Source: Tigriopus japonicus
Lineage: Eukaryota; Arthropoda; Copepoda; Harpacticoida; Harpacticidae
Direction: 5' to 3'
Length of the DNA stretch: 64,000 bases
Assembly (NCBI GenBank): GCA_010645155.1
Contig: JAAGOF010000251.1
Span: 4,873 to 68,872, forward strand
The position numbers and the translations under genes were made by a program. The notes beneath the pieces were generated by a model. It was not told the DNA's origin and searched no databases. It saw only the letters and a program-made list of their open reading frames with translations. Position 1 is the first letter of the stretch, and the number at the start of each line of letters is the position of its first letter. This document shows positions 19,384-29,532 of the stretch, one piece after another.

Positions 19384-22300
19384 CGATGGGTGGAGTTTCT
19401 TTCCGTAATACAGTGAATGTTATTGTCTTGTGCACGCTTCATTTTCGTTAACATCATTTCGGCTGACATCCAATTTACCGGGGGCACGACCGCCCTTTGG
19501 ACGAACGTACTCTAGACGAACGTATCCAAGGGCACACGATTAAATAAAATATCCGGCAACCAGTCATAAGACGCATGACACGATTTCATGCAATCTGTAG
19601 ATTCTTCACGAGTTCTGTTCTTGGGTCTTCTTGACAAAGTTGCACTTCTCCACAGAAGGCTGGACCCGTTCTGCGCCCGGAGAGGATAAGACCGTGCACA
19701 ACAGTTCTAAGGAGTGCCCTTGGTACAAAACTCCGTCCCAAAATGCTAATCCGATATCTTAACCGCAAATCTTAAAGGTTGTGTGTGTTTCTCAAATAGA
19801 AAAATGTAGTTCAACATTCCCTAATCCAAAGTTATTTGAATCTAAACTATTTAAACTTAGAATAAAATATCAAGCCAAGGGGCTTCTTCAAAGGATCCAT
19901 TACCAAGTCCCTGGTCAAATCAACATATTTCACGCAAAGTGGCAAACTAATCTCTCAACCTTTCTTCTGAGCTCCTCGCCTTGACTATCTTGGTAACTCT
20001 CATCTGGAGTAGAGTTCTAGAGAACTCTAATCTGCAAGTCTGGCCAAACTCACAACGACATTTTTATTGCTTTGTGAACAGATCAGACTCGACTCATGTA
20101 AATTTGTCACCCACACGTGTACTTGACAGTGCCATTTGTCAAAGGAGAAATTGATTTTTGATCTGCTGTTCAGATTGCACAACCCAAAGCCCATATGGTC
20201 CCCATACATAACAATTGAGCGGGTTTGAGCTCTGGGGTGATGCCATAAATCGAGAAGAAATCGTTTCTTAATGACCACCCGCGATCAGGAAAAATATTCG
20301 CAAATAAATAATCATTAGATCTGGCTTTTGTGTCCGAGATGGTGCGTTTGGAGAGAGGAAACCCCATTTAAGGTCCATCGATAATACGTTTTTGAGCCCA
20401 TAATTCATGTTCTACTTCAATATACATGCTAATTACCCACAGCTTGAGAGGAATTTCAAATGGTGGCAATGGTAACCAATGGTACTTTTGGTCAATGGTC
20501 ACACAAAATTAGGATTCAAAGTGGGCTCAGGGTTGAAAACATGGAGAAGTTTACTTAAAATGATTTGCAGACAGTATGACGGAAACAAATGTTTTAGCAC
20601 TCCTGAGACACCCGCTGTTCCCAATAAGTAGTGGTAATACTTGAGCAAATTTGATCTATTAGTAAGGTAAAGGATATAATTTCTTGAGGGCTTCTTCTGA
20701 GGTGAATTTAAATGAGTCTTGATCCGTCCACTATCTTCCAATTCTTGCCACATTAAACTCTCATGTCGATCTGTTTATGGGCTTGCAAAATTGAATACCA
20801 AAGTCAGCATGATCGACCATTATCACTCGTCACTCCATCGAAATGCGCAAGATTTGGTTCCCTGCTTGAAATGCAAATGATATTTGAGAGATTATGATAG
20901 TGTTGGTCTTGAGCTTTAGCGCAATACGAGCTATGCAAGTTTTCCAGTCATGGATGAAAACTTGATCCTCATCTAAACAACCACCGTATCGGAAAAACGT
21001 GGAAAATCAAAATGGCTTCCGCAAACATTTCGTAACTTAGTGTTTGGCTATGCCTGTTTTGAATGGCCGGACGGTTGGTTCAAGGATTAAACTTTGCCAA
21101 GGACTTGAACCCTGAAAGTGTCTAAAAAGATACTTTACAACAAACCAAAAACGGGTTTGTGGTTCTAAGTGTGGTTGTGGTTGTCCCCGAAGAACGGGAC
21201 ACTTTTTGGATGGGACTATCCCCCTTCCAACCCTGTTCCCAAAACACCTTCGATCAGTTTGGTTCATAATGAATAGATAACAAGACTGAAATTAGAATAT
21301 GTTTGACACTCCGGAATGGACTTTCATACTATTGAGGCTTGGAGATGAATAAGGACATTCATCCTTGTTCAAAAAGTGAGAGGCCATCTGCACAGGAACT
21401 TTGAACAAGCCAGACAGATATAGGAGGAGCCCCCATCTTGCAGGAAGAGGAAGAAAACTTAAAAGCCATTTTGTCAAGTTTAGAATTATTTCACAAAAAA
21501 TACGTTTTTAACAAAATATCTTAACAAAAGGTTAAACAGAACTTTCAAAAATACACGAACGTGATAATTTTCAAAAAAAAAAAAAACAATTGCAACATAA
21601 GACTCCTTTTAGCTCTCATCTTTTCATTTAAAAAAAGACCCTTGAACATCTGAACAGTAACATCTAAAGCTCCACGTTAAAGCTATTTGTCTCTAGTGTC
21701 AAGTTGACGCTTTTCCCATGAGCTGGTTTACCAGCATGCACATTACAAAAATGTGCAAAAGTTTTGGAAAATTATCGTAAGAAGTGCGCTTTAGATTCAC
21801 AAATTATTTGCAAAGACAATCATTATACAGAAATCTAAAAAAATGCCAAGAGGCAATTTTTGGCAATTTTGGCCGCCAAAAGGCTACTTTTTTATTTTAA
21901 ATTTGGCCGCAAGCCCTCTTTGGGACCTGGCAACATTGGTTCTGACCTCACTTGTCTTTTTATTTGGTTTTGGTTTTTTGGTTTGCCTGACACTAAGACC
22001 AAGAAGACAAACCTTGTTTCAGGATTTTATACATCACAAGGTGAGGGTTTGACCCAAACGTTGTCAAAAACAAATCACGAAAATGAGACCGAAATGGAAA
22101 GGAAAATGCAGATTAGCAGGTTAAATTTTATCTTTCGCTCCGATTGATAGCTATACTCAAAATAATAGCTAGCTTTCGTTATCCAAGTGTAGGTAAAATT
22201 ATGAAACTAATGCCACCTGTCCTTATCATTTTCCATCGTAGTATTTTTGTTCGGAGCATTTGACCGGTCGTGAAGTACCTATTCTAGACGAATGACACTA

Positions 22301-22780
22301 AAAAACCTTAACATACACTCTTAACCCTTACTAGATGTCCCTTTAGGGTTTTCGATTGCGTGATCCTCAAGTTTGGGTATGGAAAAGAACGTTTGTTCTT
22401 ACGACGGTTCTTATAATTTTGCAACGGAGTGCCTGTTAAAGAACCATAAACGATTGGCGCTTAAAGAAACTTTTGGCCATCTCAGAAGTTTTGCTCAAGT
22501 TTCCAAAACTAAGAAAAAGTCACGCTAAACAAATTTTGCAACTATTTCCAAGAGTGATTCTTGACACTTCGACCTCTTATTTTGCATCGATAGGGAACAC
22601 TTGCAAGGATTGAGGGCCCCAACCCAATGTTGGTGAAAAGTGGGAGAAAGGGAAAGACCATTGATTTAAGATATGGCAAATAACCAATTTAGCCCATTTA
22701 CCTAACTCTCAATCTAATGGATTGGAACGATAACAAAAATAACCTTCGCGTTTCCCTAACGTTTCACCAACATTAGTTTT
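19384..22780. other. no gene recognised
   Basis: Only frames below 100 codons without motifs are present. A TGGCAACATTGG motif at about 21930 resembles a hAT-type right end but no partner was found. A 13-A run lies at 21574-21586. Confidence 0.4.
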
Positions 22781-22781
22781 A

Positions 22782-23308
22782 GTGATGGATTTCGAGTTCG
22801 TATTTTGCCACACTTTTGCCATTTTGGCCCTAAAGGGTCAAAAAGCTTAACACTACTTAACTTCTCAAAGGGCAAAATTTACGAATCCTCAAGTAAAATA
22901 TGGCAGCACTACCAACTCAAAATCCATTTTTATAATTATGGAACTCGAAATCCATTTTTATAACGATGGAACTCGAAATCCATTTTTATAACTATGGAAC
23001 TCGAAATCCATTTTTATAACGATGGAACTCGAAATCCATTTTTATAACGATGGAACTCGAAATCCATTTTTATAACGATGGAACTCGAAATCCATTTTTA
23101 TAACGATGGAACTCAAAATCCATTTTTATAACGATGGAACTCGAAATCCATTTTTATAACGATGGAACTCGAACACGATTTGCTTCGAGTGTTGCCATAT
23201 TAGTCATTGTTTAGGTCTTTGGTCAAAAAGTTTTTACAACCTACCTTTTTTAATAGCAATTAAACTTCGCGTAAAAAGTGTCAACACTGTCAGTTCGAAA
23301 CCCATCAC
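22782..23308. mobile_element. 527-bp TA-flanked MITE carrying a satellite
   Basis: Inverted ends, GTGATGGATTTCGAGTTCG on the left and, inward from the right, GTGATGGGTTTCGAACTG, are flanked by TA at 22780-22781 and 23309-23310. This is consistent with the Tc1/mariner insertion preference. The middle holds the 28-bp tandem array. Confidence 0.75.
22918..23171. repeat. 28-bp tandem repeat, nine copies
   Basis: Nine near-identical head-to-tail units, each reading CGAAATCCATTTTTATAACG then ATGGAACT, with only a few substitutions. The unit contains GATGGAACTCGAAATCCAT, which echoes the terminal repeat motif GATGGATTTCGAGTTCG of the surrounding MITE. Confidence 0.95.
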
Positions 23309-23580
23309 TAATTTAGTTTGTCAGAGGCAAGAGTTATTCTTGGTCGCCAGAATATTTAAACATCTTCAAACTTCAAAAAAAGAAACATTGAAACTTTTCC
23401 AGTTTAAGACATGTATTTTGTGAGTTTTTGTGATTATAACACACTGAGCTTGATCTAAAAACATCACATTTCTGCATTCAAACTTGATCTAAGGTTTGGA
23501 TATTTTGTCATATTTGCTTCGAAGTTCCTTGCTTTTTTTCTTTTTGGATTTTTGGTACTAGGGTCGGAAGGTTATCGGTA

Positions 23581-23874
23581 GTGATGTGACTTGGTGTGTT
23601 GGGCAAGCTTTTTTTGCGCGAGGTCGCAAGGTAGGGTCACCTAATGGAGATTTCGTATTGTGCTCAGCTATATCAGCAAAAACAAATTTGAGTGTCTTTT
23701 GCAACCCTGTTCAGAAGTCACAAAAGTTAGGGACGCCGTTCCGTTCTCCTTGATGAAAAAACAGGTTTTTGAAGATTGGTAAGCAAAGAGGAATACGATT
23801 TCACAAAGGTCAATTGGCGACACTACCTTACGACCTCGCGAAAAAATCTTGCCCAACACACCAAGTCACATCAC
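23581..23874. mobile_element. 294-bp TA-flanked MITE
   Basis: Terminal inverted repeats of about 60 bp start GTGATGTGACTTGGTGTG and share GGGCAAG, CGCGAGGTCG and AAGGTAG. They are flanked by TA at 23579-23580 and 23875-23876. There is no coding capacity. The GTGATG start is shared with the MITE at 22782-23308. Confidence 0.85.
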
Positions 23875-23922
23875 TAGTTGTCGGAGCCTCGTCCGGCCAG
23901 CGAAGCCAGCCGTCGCATAGTC

Positions 23923-24089
23923 CAAATATTTCCGATAGACAATTTTAAGTCCGATATCAGATTCATTCCTCCATCTGTTGATGTGGATTAACGTCTTCAA
24001 GTTTCCTTGAGAAAGGTCGGGGAGGAGAATCGAACGTGGGACCTCTCTCACTATAATCTAAAATTCCTTTTTTCTACCTTTACCTACAC
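23923..24089 (-). repeat. tRNA-like repeat, copy A
   Basis: 167-bp sequence nearly identical (about two differences) to 24435-24601. On the minus strand it contains CACGTTCGATTCTCC, a B-box-like motif following AGTGAGAGAGGTCC, so it is probably SINE-derived. It ends one base before the left arm of the large inverted repeat. Confidence 0.8.
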
Positions 24090-25117
24090 ATTTGTAGAGC
24101 AACTATTTCTAAAATTTGCTATGGGTGAATCCAGACTCATGTTACTAAAACAACTGGAAATGGAGGTGGACTCCTAGATTTTCACAAAATACCTCACGTC
24201 CAAATGTAAGCCGAAAGCCGTCTTTGGCTGCATTGTTGCATTCATCTTGGTCTCATTTTAAGAACACAACCCTGGTCCTAAAAGAAGAAATAATTTAACA
24301 TAATAGTTCAGTGAGGAGACGTCATGTCGTGGATTCATATTTATTGTTTATTGTGTAACCACCCAAAACAGTTTAAAAACATGCATGCAGGGTATAGAGT
24401 CCTTTAAGCGCAACCATTCACAATCACAACATCACAAATATTTCCGATAGACAATTTTAAGTCCGATATCAGATTCATTCCTCCATCTGTTGGTGTGGAT
24501 TAACGTCTTCAAGTTTCCTTGAGAAAGGTCGGGGAGGAGAATCGAACGTGGGACCTCTCTCACTATAATCTAAAATTCCTTTTTTCTACCTTTACCTATA
24601 CGGTCCTTTAACAAACAGCTGACTGGGAAGTCACAGTACATAAGACTGGGAGGTCACTTTACTAATACAGCTCCCAAAACTACAGCCTTACAAAAAAGTT
24701 TGACCTATTTTCGAACTTCTCAATGTACATTGGTAAAAACAGAAATTTTGTGTATTCAAGGTCAAAGGTTGCAGGTCTTTTCTATTTCACTGGTTGCGCT
24801 TAAAGGACTCTATACCCTGCATGCATGTTTTTAAACTGTTTTGGGTGGTTACACAATAAACAATAAATATGAATCCACGACATGACGTCTCCTCACTGAA
24901 CTATTATGTTAAATTATTTCTTCTTTTAGGACCAGGGTTGTGTTCTTAAAATGAGACCAAGATGAATGCAACAATGCAGCCAAAGACGGCTTTCGGCTTA
25001 CATTTGGACGTGAGGTATTTTGTGAAAATCTAGGAGTCCACCTCCATTTCCAGTTGTTTTAGTAACTTGAGTCTGGATTCACCCATTGCAAATTTTAGAA
25101 ATAGTTGCTCTACAAAT
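24090..25117. repeat. 1.03-kb inverted repeat with 327-bp arms
   Basis: Arms 24090-24416 and 24791-25117 are equal in length and about 99% complementary, around a 374-bp centre. The arms hold only short open frames. No target duplication is evident at the outer edges (CCTACAC versus TTGTTTC). It may be a foldback element or a local inverted duplication. A transcript through it would fold into a long hairpin. Confidence 0.9.
24435..24601 (-). repeat. tRNA-like repeat, copy B (in palindrome centre)
   Basis: Second copy of the 167-bp tRNA-like repeat, same orientation as copy A, located in the spacer between the arms of the large inverted repeat. Confidence 0.8.
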
Positions 25118-26701
25118 TTGTTTCGTAGTAACCTTGCTAATGATAAGGCAACACTTCACAAGTGACAAAAAATGAGGATCATCTTGAGGGTCGTTACGTA
25201 CGTGAACAAATCCTTTAACCCCAAACCAAACTCCGTCTTCAAATGAGCCCCAAAATACGTAAGTATGCCCGCGTCTGGAATCCAATGATCAAGATTGTAA
25301 ATTTGGAGTTCCAAGTGGCTTAGAAGTGATATTGCTGAAGGCATTTGAATTTTGATGATCTTAATAGCCTTGCCCCATCCTCGACCCCATTATGCTACCT
25401 CCTACTTTTATCTACGTAATTCTTCTCCATTGATATACGAAGTCAGTGGCGATAAACCCGTTCAAGTTGCATAATAATATCACCTCGAGAATCACAATTT
25501 CCAACGAGGCCACCCGCTTCCTGGCTTGAATAACGACCACCAATGGATAACCCTCTTCCCTATGCATCTGCCTCAAATCCTGGCGTTTTCGCAGAACCTT
25601 CTAACCTAGATGAGCAAATGTTGCCAAAGTATAACTGCAACTTTTTTCTCAAAATGGCTCTTGACGTTTCCCCTCCAGATTCTGAAGTTATCCATTGCTT
25701 GGCCATTCTTTGCACCACACAATAAAATTTGTCACTGTAGGAGATCCTGCCATAAATAACGATAAAAATCTACAAAAGACAGGCTACTCCTTATTAAATG
25801 GCAGCCCTTTGAATCATTTTTTCAAACCACAATGGCTGAACAGATCACACTTTCTCAATACATCCAGTCTAATGGATGAACGAATCCACTCCCAACATCT
25901 CGCAAAACGAGATGCACTCCTTGAGTTGAACAATATGTAGTTTGATTAACATGAAAATCGTGGTTGTGAATCTGTCGTTATCAATGAGACCGCAAATCTT
26001 GAGCCAAAATTACGTTCAGAGCAAACATCACAACTGAAATAATGGCCACAATAGGAACTTAAACAACGCCTGTGCTTTACTTATCGTAGAATTGTGATGT
26101 TTTAAGTACTTTTGCAATTCAAGATTAGTGTCTGAATTAATCCAACGATAAAGGGGTTGACTAACAAGAATTGTCTGATTTTCCTCCACGAAGTCATGCG
26201 TTTTTTGTCGCAAAGCAAACTCTTTCAAACTTGATCACTGTTTACTGACAAGATAAATCGGACATCAATTAAGGATGATTGGGATGTGCACAAGGGATTA
26301 GCTTGCCTTATCTTCAATCCTTTCGAGCTAATTAAATAAGCATCTAAATTAGACATTATTTGACGAGTTATTGCACTTCAACCCCATCCGTCCGTCTCCA
26401 ATAAAACACATTCTTAGAACTAAGCGACTCATTGTGCATTATCTCTATCCCTAGCATTAGTACTGTGCCTATTTGAGAAACCAAAACCGGTAGGTTGACG
26501 CTGAACCCCCTCAAGTAACAACAAGACCGCCCCTTGTCGCCCAAACTCGAGATTTGATTGGGCGGTAAAGCGATTTTGTCGCCGGTGTCGCTTTCCCAAG
26601 AATCAGGTGAATCCGCAAGGAAAGAGAGCGAGCTCCCGGCCAACATCGACACATTCTCGCCGCAAGCAGAAAAAATTGGGTTTCAGGTGCTCGCTTGAAA
26701 C
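25118..26701. other. upstream region of H2.0-like gene
   Basis: No gene is recognised. Small frames at 25543-25725 and 25695-25940 have no motif or clear splice context. The region may contain regulatory sequence for the H2.0-like gene, but no TATA box was identified with confidence. Confidence 0.35.
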
Positions 26702-26969
26702 ATGAGAAGCTTGTTCAGGTGTCAATCGAGTCCGATTGACTTCACTTCGGATCTGGGGATGATCCAGAGACTCAAATTTATACCCGGAATAATGTCAGAA
26801 CTCGCGGTGAACGATGGAACTCATAGTGACGAAAGAAGAGTCAGTTTGTTGTCTAGTCTAAGCAGTATGAACAGTGTGACCAGTTTGCGAAATGGAAAAC
26901 CTAGTGAGCGATCCCGGCTAAGCTTTGGGATTGACGCTTTGCTGAGCAATAAGAGCCATTTCTTAGAAG
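26702..26969 (+). CDS. H2.0: H2.0-like exon 1 (Eh1 repressor motif)
   Basis: Encodes residues 1-89 plus one base. The Eh1 core FGIDALL lies at 26924-26944. The donor AAG|GTAAGA at 26970 is strong. Confidence 0.8.
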
Positions 26970-29483
26970 GTAAGATTTTGTACTATCCCACCATCAACCT
27001 CAAGCTTCACCAACCTTCTTTTGGATGTTACTTAGAGCCCATGAGCAAATCTGAACCCTTATCTTTGGTGACAAAATTGGCCAGTGTGTCTCCAAGCCCT
27101 CCATCCATCCCAACTAGCTTGCCTCATTCAACAATGCCATTACGGCCCCTACCTCATCCTCCTCCATTCTCAGGGATGCTTACACAGTCCATCTTGTCAG
27201 GATTGTATTCTGGTAAGCAGGGTTTAAAAGCAACTTCAATTATTTAAATTTGATGCAATTTTCGCGCTCTTTCCAGTTCCACATTCCTTTGCCACATCTT
27301 CTTTGATCTCCAGTCACCCTGTTCATCACACCCGTTTTGGCCCGGATCTCTTTCCCGCCTTTCATCGTCATCCTTATGCCATGTTGCATCCACACCTTAC
27401 AGGGGTGGGAAAGAGAAAGAAATCATGGACCAGGGCCGTGTTCTCCAACCTTCAGAGGAAAGGGCTTGAGAAAAGGTTTCAAATGCAGAAATATATCACC
27501 AAACCCGACCGCCGCCAACTGGCCGCTAGCCTTGGTCTTACGGACGCTCAGGTCAGTGTGCCCAAATTTGACTGGTAGTGTATTTTTATAGACAAGAAAT
27601 TTCAAGATAATATATCATGTTGTAATGAAATGACAAACAAGATAATGGATGAAAAATCCACTAAGAAGCTAGAGGCAAATGAATTAAAACTTTAACCAAA
27701 GAAGTCGTTTTCATTTTGAGTGCAGAGATAATATCGCCCTATATTATCAACAGATAGAACCTTTGCTGATGTGGTTTAGATATAAATAGGGCTTATTTAG
27801 CATAAAAAAACTTAGATTTGACTTTTTTCTACACGGGATCGCCACAAAAAACGCAAAAAAATACTTTACAAAAAGTAAAAATTTGTTTTTACTAAAATCA
27901 AGATATCAAGAACAAATGCTATTTGCGTTCTTAAGATATATTAGAACATCAATATCTTGGTCGAAAAAAAACAAGACCTAGTGATGACAAAAAATAAAAA
28001 CCGTAGCTCAGGGGTCGGCAACCGGTGGGCCTAAGGGTGATCTTTGGTGGCCCCGGAGCTATGGGGAAGATCCAAAAAAGTGGGCCCGCGAGACATCCAT
28101 AGTACTTTACCTGAGGGACCAAAGCACGTTGGTGGCTAATTTGTGGGCCCCTGAACCTACCAAAGTCTGTTTGGTGGGCCCCTGACAATATGTAACCAAA
28201 TTTGTGGGCCTTGATACAAAAGTGGTTGCCGACCCCTGTAGCAAGTAAAAGCAACGAAAAAATACGTCAATTATTGCAATTTCGGAAAAATAAATTCACC
28301 TGTATCTTGCCAGGATGACAAAATGTTAACGCAGAACCTTATGTCGGTTTTGTATTAAAATGTTTTATTCATGTCATTTAGGGTCTAGAAAAGACTTCTG
28401 AAGAAATGCAAAATAGTTGAATGATTCATAAACATTACAAAAACCCACTTCAGGACACAACACCTCTTTTTCATTTTTGTTCAAAAGTTTGTGGCCAGGT
28501 TTAGATAGCAGTAAGTTATAGTACGAGCAAACTCAATTTATTGTTCACTTGGCTGACGATTTGCTATACAATCACTCAAAATGCCCAATGATTTTGTCAT
28601 TTAGCGGCTAGTTCATAAAGGGTGCAGAATGAACATCAATGAATCATTCACATATGCATTTGTTTGTGAACAATGCATCTGAAACAGGCTGGTTCTTCGT
28701 TGATAGCAGTCTGAAAATGTAGATAAACGTGTCACTCTATTGCAAATACACTGGATATGAAAGATGAGAGTCATGGTCAAGCTCTTCATTTGGACCGACT
28801 GTAGGAAAACGTTGTTTGGAAATGAGAAATTCTTATCGCCTGCCAAGATGTTGTAAAAGCTAATTTTTGCAATACGATACCAAACATTGGAGCTCAGTCC
28901 GATCAACGGAAACAAATGTGCTTCGATGAGGCGTCCGATAGTGCTATCGATGATTTTTAGTGCCCTTGAACGAAATTTGACGAGATTGAGCACACCGATA
29001 ACGAATTCTAAACTTTCGACTACGAAATTCAACCGCTTCTCTCTAAATGTTGCTCACCAACCTATCGATCCATTTCAGGTGAAAGTTTGGTTCCAAAACC
29101 GACGGATGAAATGGAGACATCAAGAGTCCAAAGAACGTCGAGAACAGGAACGCCAAGCTCATGCCAATGCCGCCTCATCTTCTTCCAATCCCACGGGAGC
29201 TTTGTCAGGTCCGGACTTGAGGACATCGCCAACAACGGGAGCCGAATCCTCCACCGACCTTCGTCCAGCCTCGGAATACTTTTCCAATACTCATTTGTCT
29301 TCAGGTGAATCCTCAGAGGACGAGGATGACTTCATGGTTGAGAAACAACCGATAGCGGTTCAATCCTCGCCTCATGCTCTCTTAGCCTCCAATTTGAATC
29401 GAGGCCAAATGATGACCATGATGAAGGCTGACTCGACTGTTAAACGAGGTCGGAGTCCCGATTTGGACATTCAAGTGGATTAG
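26702..29483 (+). CDS. H2.0: H2.0/Hlx-type homeobox transcription factor
   Basis: Four-exon model: 26702-26969, 27036-27212, 27277-27551 and 29079-29483 (374 aa). The homeodomain is residues 197-256. It contains RAVFSNLQRKGLEKRF and VKVWFQNRRMKWRH, the diagnostic H2.0/HLX sequence with F8, W48, N51 and M54. An Eh1 motif, FGIDALL, lies at residues 75-81, followed by a Pro/Ser-rich linker. The tail after the homeodomain is charged and Ser-rich, with an acidic patch (SSEDEDDF). Introns are 66, 64 and 1527 bp; the last splits the homeodomain between residues 44 and 45, the usual place in this family. The 66-bp first intron is also open in frame, so retention would only add 22 residues. GAAACATGAG gives a good start context. 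Known role of the family: nuclear regulator in gut and visceral mesoderm development. Confidence 0.92.
27036..27212 (+). CDS. H2.0: H2.0-like exon 2 (Pro/Ser-rich linker)
   Basis: The acceptor TTACTTAG ends at 27035 and the donor GTAAGC begins at 27213. Phase 1 at both ends. The product is rich in Pro and Ser (SVSPSPPSIPTS, RPLPHPPPFSG). Confidence 0.75.
27277..27551 (+). CDS. H2.0: H2.0-like exon 3 (homeodomain helices 1-2)
   Basis: The acceptor CTCTTTCCAG ends at 27276; the donor CAG|GTCAGT begins at 27552. Encodes homeodomain residues 1-44 at 27420-27551, ending LGLTDAQ. Confidence 0.92.
28009..28238. mobile_element. 230-bp hAT-type MITE in H2.0 intron 3
   Basis: Perfect 15-bp terminal inverted repeats, CAGGGGTCGGCAACC at 28009-28023 and its complement at 28224-28238. 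The interior repeats GTGGGCCC phrases. The flanks do not form a clean 8-bp duplication. Older relatives lie at 7765-8006 and 40713-40926. Confidence 0.9.
29079..29483 (+). CDS. H2.0: H2.0-like exon 4 (recognition helix and C-terminus)
   Basis: The acceptor CCATTTCAG ends at 29078, phase 0. Encodes homeodomain residues 45-60 at 29079-29126, a basic/Gln-rich helix (ESKERREQERQ), then the Ser-rich acidic tail and TAG. Confidence 0.92.
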   Translation: MKVWFQNRRMKWRHQESKERREQERQAHANAASSSSNPTGALSGPDLRTSPTTGAESSTDLRPASEYFSNTHLSSGESSEDEDDFMVEKQPIAVQSSPHALLASNLNRGQMMTMMKADSTVKRGRSPDLDIQVD

Positions 29484-29526
29484 TACATACGTCGTTATAT
29501 CTATTATCCTGTCGTTGGTTTGGTTG

Positions 29527-29532
29527 AATAAA
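29527..29532 (+). promoter_or_regulatory. polyadenylation signal AATAAA
   Basis: Canonical hexamer 44 bp after the H2.0-like stop codon. Confidence 0.65.
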
